From positions 3,147,501-3,202,500 of the forward strand of contig WPIO01000040.1 in the NCBI GenBank assembly GCA_009760855.2: a stretch of DNA of 55,000 nt, written 5' to 3'. The notes beneath the pieces were generated by a model, which worked only from the letters and a program-made list of their open reading frames with translations, made no database searches and was not told where the DNA came from. The stretch is from Cristatella mucedo. Taxonomy: Eukaryota > Bryozoa > Phylactolaemata > Cristatellidae. The position numbers and the translations under genes are program-made. Positions 11,601 to 22,500 of this stretch are shown here, piece after piece; position 1 is the stretch's first letter; each line of letters begins with the position of its first letter.

Positions 11601-14017
11601 CCAGACGGCTCTGGCGTCTGCTTGTGCGCGGGTTTCGCGGCTGCCTGGTCGTACCCGGAAAGCGGTCGTGGCTCTGTGGCAGTGGTCGTAGAGGTACGGT
11701 CGTATCTTCTCGCCAGCGGTATAATAATATGTAATAATGTAATAATATATATATATATATATATATTATAATAATATATAATAAGTGCTATGAAGTCAAA
11801 CCGGCATCCTGCACTTCCGCCCACCATAAATGCTCACGCGCCCGCGCGCGTGCATTTATCTCTGTCCCCGCTCCCTTTCGTGTTTTCTGCATTGCCTAAT
11901 GCGTTCATTTATTCGTGCGCCGACTCGCGCGCTTCGTGCATGCGCCTTCTTCCTTTTTGACCGGATCTGGCTGCACATTCCCCTAGATCCGCTGGAATCC
12001 GTAGATCCGCCGGAAGCAGTAGACAGGGCACGGCCGAAGCAGGCGAAATTCCATGGTGCCGCTGAATCCCTCTGCTGCTGCCGCGGTGATGGCCGAAAGA
12101 AAATACGCTATGTCGTACGTGCGGTTCAAGCGTGGCTCCCTTTGTGACCCCCTCTCAGAGCTCTCAACAGTTTGCCAAATTTGCCCGCCGTCCGTCGACG
12201 ACTCTGCGCCTCTGCGCGTGACGACGCGAATGCTGCAAACGTCCGCTCGTTCGGACGCGGCGCGCGGACGCGTCCGCCCCGCCTAGCCGCAGAGCCGCCG
12301 ACCCATCAGCCCTTTCCGGCGCCGCCACCGCCGGAAAGCCAGCCACCACTTCCGGCGCCGCCACACCCTTCTCAGATTTATTGCGGGCCATCTTTCGTCC
12401 GCCCACTGGGCGTGCTCGCGCGGCGTCGTCGTCGTCGTTGTCGTCATCCGACGCATCGTCCGTTCGCTTCTTCTCGAGCAGTACTTGAAAGCGTACCTTG
12501 AACTGTGCGAGAAAGCGGGCGACGACGTCGGCATCGGCAAGGCGTGCGAGGCCATTGCCAAGGCGTACGACAGGTGCGTGAAGCGGCGCGGCTCGCTGTG
12601 AAGCATCGCGGCTCGCTGTGAAGTAGTGCGGCTCGCTGGCTGTGAAGCGGCGGGGCTCGCTGTCGTGCCGCGCGTCCATCTCGCCGCCCGCCGCCTCTCC
12701 GAGAGCCCGGGGGCGGGGCGGCGGCGGCGGCGGGGTGGGACGGAGTTCCGAGCGAGTCCGCGGCCGCTTCGCCGCTGCCCCGCTGCTGCAATTCGCGATC
12801 TCCGCTTCCGGCCCCATCCGGCAGGATCTACCGCCAATGCCAGCACTACCGACGGCGCAAGTATTACGGGCTGCGCTACGGCTGGCCGTCGTCGGCTCGC
12901 GGCGGCCGCCGCCGCGAGCCGCGCTTTCGTTCGCCCGCCGCTGCAGCAAGCCGTTCCATGCCCGCGGCGCGATTTCGCGACGGTCGCGCGTCCGTTTCGT
13001 GTTCAAGAGTTCGGCGAGCGCGACAAGGCGTCAGGCGACGGGCGAGCGGCGGCGCATTCGCACAGGCCGCCGCACGTCGCCGAGGCGCTTTGGCGGCGGC
13101 GTCTGCTTTACGCGACCGCTTTGGCGCAGTTCGAGGCGTCCAATTTTGTAGCGAAGGCGACACGGACGAAAGCATTGCGTATCTGCTGCGATTCGTCGAC
13201 GTCGCCGAAAGAAGTCGCCAAGACAGCGCGCTCGCTTCCGCCTGCCGCAACCTCGGATACGTGTTCAACGCCAGGGTAAGAAGGCCAAGGTCGATCGCCC
13301 ATTTCTCCTCCTCCTCCTCGAGCCACCGTCGCCTCGGCTGCTGCTGCCGCCGCCGCCGCCGCTCGCTGCTGCCGCTAAAGCCACGAAAACTGAAGGGAAA
13401 TCGCGCAAAAGGACGCTGACGCGTTAACGCGTCGCTTGCTTTTACCGTTTCTGCCTTCGGCTCCAAGTCTTTTGCGTTTTCCGCGTCGTTCGTCTGTCGT
13501 TGCCGGCGGCGTCTTCCGCCGCGCTGCGCCGCTCGCGTCCTTATCGCTCGGCGTCTTGCGAACTCCAGGGGGACTACCAGCGAGCGGCCTCGTACTTCCA
13601 ACGGGCGTTCGGCATCTCGCAAGCGGCCAACGACCGGCCGGCGACGGAGAGCGCGCGCGTGCACGCCGGCATCGCGCAGGCGCACTCCGTCATGGCGTAC
13701 CTGCCTCGGCACCTGCACCGCGCCTCGGACAAGGCCGCCATGCAGAGACTGATCGCCTGGAAGAACGCGAGAGTGGACAGCTTCAGCAAGCCGCTTCCGG
13801 GGAAAGGCGGTGCGTACGAAAAAGACCGCTTTCCTTACCCTTCGCTCCGTTCGCCAGCCCTACGTCTACGTCACGCGCGCGCGGCTGCGCCGCCCCGCCT
13901 GCTGCGTCGCTGGCCCGCTCCGCGCGCGCGCGCGCGCGCTCGGCGAGACGTCGCGCGTGCGCTACATTGCCGTCGCACGCTTCTGCAGAAGAGGCCGGCG
14001 GAACGGGAAGCGAATAG
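8623..14017 (+). CDS. TTC29: Tetratricopeptide repeat protein 29 (TTC29), complete, nine coding exons
   Basis: Exons: 8623-8834, 9395-9618, 10079-10273, 11097-11321, 11487-11572, 12482-12573, 13152-13275, 13569-13809, 13989-14017 (TAG). All junctions are GT/AG and keep the frame. The product has 475 residues, which from memory is also the length of human TTC29. The ATG at 8623 is the first in frame, with A at -3 and G at +4. The hallmark N-terminal block is in exon 2 (YKHNLCLDMLQDGFHRSFSE, then LFSLIK and DKLDVLQRHLT). TPR-type helix pairs follow: AEAHCNLGLAMEQN, AAYRLGVAYHKTGD, ACRNLGYVFNARGDYQRA. In vertebrates TTC29 is an axoneme/IFT-associated protein needed for sperm flagella; loss causes asthenozoospermia. 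This suggests an animal with motile cilia or flagellate sperm. Exon 1 (Pro/Ser-rich) is the least certain part. Confidence 0.88.
10525..10871 (-). mobile_element. LINE fragment (reverse-transcriptase C-terminal region)
   Basis: It lies inside a TTC29 intron (10274-11096). The reverse strand reads SYLAELLHPFQPVRALRS and then VGDRSFSSAGPRLWNSLPQF, the conserved tail of CR1/L2-like LINE ORF2 proteins. It is a different, more diverged lineage than the 53347 element, and is truncated at both ends. Confidence 0.7.
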
Positions 14018-15469
14018 AGTACCTCAAGCCGAGTCAGCGTTCTACCGCGTGGCCGCGCGACAGCAGTGACAACCTCCTCCTCTTCGCACGACGTCTTCGA
14101 AGAATGCGCTGACGTCGTCGTCGTCGTCTGCCTCTGCGAGGTGCTCCGGATGACTCTCTTTCTTTAGCTGCCTGCTGCACAAAAGTGGCCTTCTTAGAGA
14201 GTCTCGTTCTGCCGATATCCAGCACCCCAATATGGCGCTCGCGCGTCGCTGCGGGTGGCGAACTTCACTTCCGCCGCCGCCGCCACCCGCCCGCCCGCCG
14301 GACGTGGCCGAGTGCGCGCGCGCGCGCACTCGAGCGCCCTCCGGCGAACGGGCACCGCTCGCCGGAGACGGAGCGATGATCTGGCGACGGATCCGGTGTC
14401 GTTCCTACTCGGACGAGCGGAAGTGAAGCGGCGGCGACTATTTACTCTCTCGCTCGCTGCTGCCGCGCGATCGCCTGCGAGCGGACGCCGCGAGTGGCCG
14501 CCGCCGCCGTCGGACCGCTCGCCAAAGCTTTGATGGCTCGCCGGTTGCCTGCGTTTTCAACTGAAACGGGACGAAACCAGAAAACTCTCACCTTCGTTTT
14601 ACTTCGTTTCTTTGTTTTCTTCGTTATCTTCGTTTACTCGCGCACGCGCGCTCGCGCGCGTCGATCCTCGCTCGTCGCCGGGCAACGCTGCCACGAGCTA
14701 AAACGACGCTCGCGGCGGACCGCGCGCTCGGCCGTCGCTCGCACCTGTGTTGCAACAAACCGCCGCCAGCAGCGTAACCGTAGTCAAAACTGTCCGCGAT
14801 CGTGCATGCAGACAGGAGCGCGTTCTTTCGTTCGCCGCTGCCGCCGCGCCGACACTGCGGTTGCGGCCGACCGACCGACGACGTCGTCGCGGGTTGGAGC
14901 GAAGACGAGCACCCCTTGCGTGCGGCGCGTCGCAGTATTATTACTGCTTCCGCTGCGAGACGCAAATTGCGACTGCTTTGCTCCTTATTGCTCTGCAGTT
15001 CGCGTGCATCCACATTAGCTGAGTCAGGCTGCGCAGAGCAACGTTCTCGAGCAGAGCATGAGTTCTGAGCGCAACGAGCTCAAGCTTGTGCGGCAGGTCA
15101 TCTCGACCAGGTCAAGGCCACGCGGTTGGGGTCATGGATTTTGGATCGTCCAGAGTCGCAGCCGAATCGAAGCGTGGCTGGCGCGTACAATTTTTTCTGC
15201 TTGCCTGTGCAACGTGCAACGCAAGTCCGACGGGAGTCAACCGCAGTCCCCATCCATCCCACCTCCCCCCCGACCAGCCTACTCCCCGAACAATTGCCCA
15301 CCTCCGCATGCTTGCCGCTGGCGAAGGTCCCCAGGGGGGGGGCCTATATACGTAAGAAGCAGCGCTTTGAGGCGACGCTTACATCTGTGCTCTGCAGTGG
15401 CGCTACTGAAACCATAACCAGGGTCATTTCCTGAAAAGTAAATATACCTGAAAAAAATGTAATTCTAAT

Positions 15470-15640
15470 GCATTTGTATTGCGCCCAAAGAGAACTTGAT
15501 CTCTAGTCAGGCGCTTCACACGTGCGCCTCGCAGCTCGAGCCCGCGACCTCTCGGTCATCGAATACTTTACTCTTGACCTCGGTCGTTAAAGGCGAGCGC
15601 CTTAACCACTGGGCCAGACCAGCGCGGCAGGAGACGCATC
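15470..15640 (-). mobile_element. tRNA-derived SINE with LINE-like tail (family S2)
   Basis: Read on the minus strand it starts with a tRNA-like head (tggcccagtggttaaggcg, then a B-box-like cgggctcgagc). It ends in a tail, ggcgctt...agagatcaagttctctttgggcgc, that resembles the LINE 3' end found elsewhere in this window. Confidence 0.7.
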
Positions 15641-15656
15641 ACGAACGGATACGTCA

Positions 15657-15802
15657 AGTATAATCCTATCCGGTATAATCCTATTACAAGTATAGTCCTA
15701 TCCGGTATAATCATATTACAAGTATAATCACATCCGGTATAATCCTATTACAAGTATAATCCCATCCGGTATAATCCTATTACAAGTATAATCCCATCCG
15801 GT
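15657..15802. repeat. 32-bp minisatellite
   Basis: About 4.5 copies of a 32-bp unit containing ccggtataatcctattac and aagtataatcccat. Copies differ at a few positions (agtcctat, aatcatat, aatcacat). Confidence 0.85.
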
Positions 15803-17220
15803 CTATGTAGCTCTGCGCCGTATTTAAGGAGCTGGCACTTGTTCGTCCGGGTGGCGGGTTCGAGTCCTACATTAAGCAATTCCGCTTCGCCTGCTGCAGA
15901 CCGCCAAAGCTGCGGCTAATTAGTTTTGTTTTACTGCGACGCTCTCCTTCGAGGAATAATTCGAGGGTGATAGCTCCTCGTCCAATCATTGCATCGTCTC
16001 ATATCATCCTCAATCTCATCTGGCTGAACAAAAGCCGGACGGCCGCAGTCCGGCGGGAGGATGGCGGGATGTCGGCCGCAGCGTCACGTCACGTCCGGCG
16101 GTCACGGAGGCCGCGCGGGGGGGGAGGGGAGGCGGAGAAGCCGCACGGCTATCTGCGGATACGCCCATGCGATCTCTGCAGTGTTTGACACTATCGATCA
16201 ACAAGTCAATCCTGAGCGCCTGTCATCTCGCCCGGACATCACTGGCACTGCACCGCCACGGTGTAGGTCCTAAAATCTCAATCGGAGGATTCTGAGCGTT
16301 GACGGGAACGTGCAACAGTCGTCTGATGAGCCTTAAAGTCCGGTGCGCCACGAACCTGTGCACTGTTACGGTTACAGCTGTTCCACTTCTTTTCGAAATT
16401 TATATTCTCCCTGCTGTCGGCGCACTCGCCTACTGCAGCCAATGCTTTCATTCTATGCCAATGACGCACGCACGGCTGTATCATGGGCACTGATCATTTC
16501 TCGCCTTCCTTCACGTCGAGCTCTCTTATCTCACTTGCAGCATGTGAGTATCGCAGACATTGGCACCTGAATTTCGCACCTGAGCCGTGGAGCTCACTCC
16601 CGACTGACGTGACGACATCTCCAGAATCGGCATTTAAAAATGAAAATAAAAACCTATAAAAATGAAACAAATGAATGAAAATAGAAATAATGAAAATAAA
16701 AAAAGCAAATAAAATGAATAATGAAAATAAAATTAAAATTAGAATTAAAATAATGTGAAACATGAAATTAAAATGAAAATAAAAACCCTGCACCTCATGG
16801 CATTTTCTGCGTCCGTGTGAATTGTTCTTTGTGTGCGCATGCGTGCCGACCCTGTGAACGTCATCACCTACCATGCGGCATGCTACCTTTCCAGCGTGCG
16901 TAAGGTACCTAGAAAGCGACATAGTTCTCTTAAAGCGCTAGACGAACGTCGCGCTGTTATTATCATTGTTGTAATCACTTTTCCAGCCAGAAGCGGGCAA
17001 TCTACCGCACCGCCTCGCTCTCACTCCGGGCAAGCAAGAGGCGGCCTCGCAGCTCAGCGCGGCGACGTGCAGCAAAGCGGCCCTTTTCCATGCGAACAAA
17101 GGAGAGTAGAAGCGAAGACGCCGCCGCCGCCGCCGCTTCAGCCATCGCGGCAACCGCCGCGCTGAGCGGCGCGACGTCTGCCAGGCCTTCGCGGATGCCC
17201 GACGAATTCGCAATCCGAGG

Positions 17221-17400
17221 ATGTGCTTCGTCGCACAAATTCCGCTGACCGCAGCTGGCTATGTCTTCAAAGTTCTGGTCATCATATTTTTGGTCGTACA
17301 AGTGGTAAGCAGCTGCGGCGGCGGCGGCGGCGGCGATACTTCGTCGGCTAGATGACTCGGCTTGAGCGTCCGCAGCCGGCATCCCGCGGTCGCTGAGGGC

Positions 17401-17481
<81 letters not shown>

Positions 17482-18732
17482 TCTCGGCGATCTCACCGGA
17501 TGGAGCGACGCGCAATCGCGCGCGGATCCGTCGCAGCAGCCTTCGCTCACTCAGTCTCGGCAAAAGCGGCGCCAGCGACGACGCCTCTTCTTTTTGAGGA
17601 TGCAGCCGTTCGCATGTTCTTGCCTCCGCCGCTGCCGCCGCCGCCGCTGCCGCGGGCTCGACCGAACGGCGAGACGTCTGCCGAATCCGAGCGCGCGCGA
17701 GCAAGCGCGCTTCGCGCCGTCGCTCCGATTGCATTCGCGGGGCACGATCCCGGTCGTTGGCTCGACCTCGTTGGCCGTTACGAGCAATTATCGTTCTGCC
17801 ACAAACGCCTCGCGCTGCAGCAGACGCGCGCGCGGGCGACGCGCTCTTCAGCGGTCGGTGCAGCGCCCCCTGCGGCCGGCGCGTCGCCCGCGCCGCCACC
17901 GCCGCGGCGCCGGCCGCTCGTTCGCGCGGACGAGCGAACGAGCGGCCAGCCTGGTGGCTGCCGACCGGCGGCTGCGCCTCCTAGCGAGTCGCCGCCGCCG
18001 CCGCCGAGCTCGCGGCGGCGCCGCCGCGTTGCAGCTGCTGGGGCTCGGGGCGGTGGCGGCCGGTTCCGTCGCGCTCGACGCTCTGGCGCCGAGCTACGCT
18101 GCCGACGACTCCGGATCGATGGCCGTCGACCTGTCGCTGTTCGCCTACGCCCGAGAGGTCAAGTCGTTCTCGCAGTCGCGCGTCGCCCAGGCGTGCGGCT
18201 GCGTGATCGTCGTCGGCATCGCGCTCATCCTCTCCGGCGTGTACGGACTGAGCGCCATCGCCGCCCATCGCCCGCACTGGCTGCTCGTGGTGAGCGCTCG
18301 CGCGCGAGGCGAGCGGTGCTCCGCCGCCATCGCGCACTCGCCGAGCGTAAACGAATAATAGGCTCAACCCCTTAAAAGTCTCTGAAAAGCGCGCGCTTGG
18401 ACATGGTGAGGCTCTGCCTAGTCGCGCTGGTTTGGCTCAGTGGTTAAGGTGCTCGCCCCGACCAAGGTCTGGCCGAGGTCGTGGGCTCGAGCCCCGCGGC
18501 AAATGCAAAGCGCCTAAATAGAGATAAAGTTCTTCCAGGGCGCAATACAAATATAAATCATATATATAATTCATTTATATAGCGCTCCAAGAGAACTTAA
18601 TCTTTATTCAGGCGCTTCACATATGCCTCGGGGCTCGAGCCCACGACCTCAGTCAGACCTTGGTCGAGGCGAGCACCTTAACCGCTAGACCAAACAAGCT
18701 CGGCAAATGATTATATATATATATATAAATAA

Positions 18733-18830
<98 letters not shown>

Positions 18831-18894
18831 CTGATAAGGTTTTTAACGATGACACGGTTAAACGCTGCTCGCCGCCGCCGCACTTGCCGCGCCT

Positions 18895-18978
<84 letters not shown>

Positions 18979-19459
18979 TTCTGCACAGACCGTCGCCACA
19001 GTCGCTGTAGCCGCCGCCTCCGCCTAGCTTTTAGCCGCCCTGGTGGTATCGGCGGCCCTGTCAACCACCGGCACCGTTGTGTCGGGCAAGTGGCGCTCAG
19101 AGGCCACTCAGTCTGTCCTCGACGTGATGCTGTGGACCCTGCAGACGCAGTACGACGGCAACTTGAACAGCACCAACAAATGGTCCCGACTATGGGACCT
19201 CGCTCAGATCAGCGTAAGTGGGCTCTCGCCGGGCGGCGCTGCTCTCGCCGGGCGGCTCTGCTGCTGTTCGGGCGCCGCGGCCGAGGATGTGCGCCAGCGG
19301 CAGCGGCGCCGCCGAGGTTCGTTTCCGGCCGCCGCTTCCAGCTCAACTGCTGCGGAATCGACAACGGATCGGACTACAGACAGGCGCAGGCCTTCCGCAG
19401 CGTCTACATCGGCCCTGAGTTCGGCCTCGACCCGCAGCTCTATCTGCCGGGCAACAAGA

Positions 19460-19503
<44 letters not shown>

Positions 19504-22500
19504 TTTTTGACACGTCTGCAATATCCGATCACCTGCTGCAAGGTCGGTGTTGTGCCGTCGCCGCCGCCGCTGCCGTCCCCGCTGCCGTCGGCTACCTCGG
19601 ATTCGCTGGCTGCGTAGGTCGATCGCGGACGACCGGTGCCGGTGCTTCGAGACGAAGCGCACCTGCATGCGTGCGCAGGCGCAGGCCGCACTTCCTTCCG
19701 GGTCGGTCCGACTGCTGGAAAACGACGTGTGCATGCTCGCGCACGCACACAGACGCATCGGCTTTCGTCTCTGTCGAAGCGAAGCGCGGCGCCGCCGCCG
19801 CGAGACGTTCGCCCGCCCTTAACCAATAAAACGGCGGCAACCGCTGCCGGTGGGAAGGCCGCCATGTTGGCATATTACTGCGCATAATACCCAATTTTAG
19901 GGCGGCAATTGGCCCGGCCGTAATGGTTGCAGCCTTTCCGTCGCGCCACTAGCGCAACGAACGCCCAGCGGCTGTCTAATTAGCGGCTACTGAATTATCA
20001 AAGAAAATATCCAATCGAAACACAATTCGAACGTGGGTTTTCGAGGCGACGCGTCGGCGACTCCAAATGAACTTAATGACCTGCTACGCAGCCAGCGCGA
20101 TAAACGGGCAGAGAATGCGCGCCGTTGAAGGGTGCAAAAGTGCGAGGCTGCACTCGCGAAGGCGAGCGGGCAATCGAACCTCCCCCGCTAGAGAGCGGCC
20201 TCGGATGGAGATCCTCGGATGCGCGCCGGCCGCGCGGTGCTCGGCGGCAGCTGGCGAAGCGGCTCGCCCTCAGGCGTCGGCGCTCGTTGCTAGGAAATGC
20301 GAGCGTTCGAGCTCGCCGCCCGCCGGCTTACTGCCTGCGCGCGCGCGCGCGCGCGCGCGGCACCAAAAGCGCAGCGCCGTCCATCTTTGCGTGTCGTAGC
20401 TCAATTTCGGCGTTACGAGTCAAATCAAGAGCGTGCTCACCGGGACGGGCAAGCTGTTCGCTCTCTCTGGAAAGGAGCTACTCCAAGATCCGCAGTGCCT
20501 CATCTCGCCGACGATCGCCAATTCGTACATCGATGTGGTAAACTCTAATTTTCTACCCGTGCGGCGGCGGCGACGGCAGCGGCAGCGGCAGCGGCAGCGG
20601 CGGGGTGAGCGCTGCGGCGGCTGAACGTCAGTCTCTTCCGAATTGGAGCCGCGGCCAGTCGCCGGAAGTCTTGTCACGTGACCGACTCGGCTCCCCTTTG
20701 AGGCAGTACCGGCCATTAGCAAGTGCGCTTCCTTCTAACTGTACTTCCATTTCACTTTAAGAAGCAAATGTTACGTCCATGTATCCCTAATAATGCAGAT
20801 CGCGCATGCATCTTAGCTAAAATCCGCGTAAGAATGTCGCGACTATACAGTAAGACATACAGCACAACAAGTACAGAATGTAGCGGTGCAATAGTTTAGC
20901 TATTGCCTCTCTTGCTACGAGTTGTAAAGCGCCTGGATAGGACTTTGGTTCTGTTAGGGTGCAATGCAAGCGATATTATTACTATTTTTCTCAAAATTTA
21001 TTTAATAATTGAATTCATAAACATTCATTTATTATTCAGCCAAAGTTAGCAAAAATAACTTTAAATACGTTATAACTTAGCAATAAGTAATCTGTAAAAA
21101 CTATTTGTGATTATAATGATTTATAATTTATTTATTATTCAGCCGTGTGCTGGTCTTGCTGTCGATGCTGACCTGTGAATCCCAGTGCGACTCCCCTTCA
21201 TGACAACTCCTTTATGACAACCTCTTTATGAAAAATCCCTCTGTGACACCTACATGAAATCCCAAACGGAGTGCTTACTTACGCTTAGATCAGCAGTTCT
21301 CAACCTTCCTAATGCCGCGACCCTTAAATACAGTTCCTCATGTTGTGGCGACCCCAATACAATACAATTGTTGTGTGCAAAGATGGAAATGCGTGTTTTC
21401 CGACGGTCATCGAGGGATGTGGTCGTTCGATCCCCAAAAGGGGCTGCGACCCCCAGGTTGAGAACCGCTGGCTTAGATCACCATTTGTAGTAGACACAAG
21501 CCTTTTTCTGGAATGTTTTCCTAACACAGCGGGTAGTGGCCGGCTGCGGCACAGCCAGCTGCGCCTGCGCACTGACCCGTGACCTATGCGCTCGAAGTCC
21601 GCTGAACGCAGCGCAGCGTCGCACGCACTGTTTGCTCGCGCTCAGTAGAATCGGGCGATTCGTTCAAAGCTTTCGCAGCTTATTGCGTCCCGTCGAATTG
21701 GCGGCGGGAGAGAAAGGAAGTAAGTAAGAAGTAAGAGGAACGGGAGCCCGGTGCGACGCGACGCGACGCGACGCGAGCTGTCACGCTTACTCGCGCAGGA
21801 GCGAGAGAACGTGAGAATCTCGAAGCGATAGTCGCGAACATCAAGGGGCAGCTTAGGTAGCTGACGTTAGGTAGCTGCCCGTTGAGCTCAACGGGCAGCT
21901 TAGGTAGCTGACGTAGAGATAGAGATAGCCTCTAGAGATAGATGGCATGATGATGGGAGATGGAAGAGAGGAAGAGTGAGAGTGGGAGAGAAATGGAGAG
22001 ACAGAGACAGAGAGAGAGAGAGAGAGAGAGGGGGGAAGAGAGAGAGAGCATTGACGGCAGATAGCATAGATAGCAGTAGTAATGCGACAATAAGCCTAGG
22101 TTAGCATGGGCTGCCGAGCTGTGCATCAGCTGCAAGTGGGCTGCCACGCTTCCGCGGGGGGAGGGAGGGGGACAGATCCGGAAGGGGGCCAGCCACGACG
22201 GGGAGTGCCTGCCGCATCGTCTGCCGCTGGAACTGAGCAAGCCCTCAGCGCCCATGTGTCGAGTACATGAGAGAACATCGGCATCCGTGAGTAGCCGCCG
22301 CCGCCGCGCAGGCAGACGACGCCGCGCAGGCAGACGACGCCGCGCAGGCAGACGACGCCGCGCAGCGTCGCGCTTTTGTCGCTGCAGGGCTGCCGCGCGA
22401 AGGTGTCGGAGCTCAAGGACAAGTACGCTAGCTTGCTCCAGGCCGTCGCCGGCGCCACGGTCGGCGTCCAGGTAGGCCACTCTGCGCTCTGCGAGCGCGG

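Larger units (their letters stand above)
14018..17220. other. Intergenic region between TTC29 and tetraspanin
   Basis: The first 1 kb is GC-rich, with open frames in all six frames but no recognisable domain. A reverse SINE (15470-15640) and a 32-bp minisatellite (15657-15802) follow. Positions 16620-16800 are an A-rich simple region built from (g)aaaataaa units. About 16990-17220 is GC-rich again and may include the tetraspanin promoter or 5' UTR. No AATAAA signal for TTC29 was found in the first kilobase. Confidence 0.5.

Noticed and set aside
12164-13718. Two 280-codon minus-strand frames across TTC29 introns and exons
   Set aside because: Arg/Ala-rich compositional frames antisense to validated TTC29 exons, with no splice or domain support.
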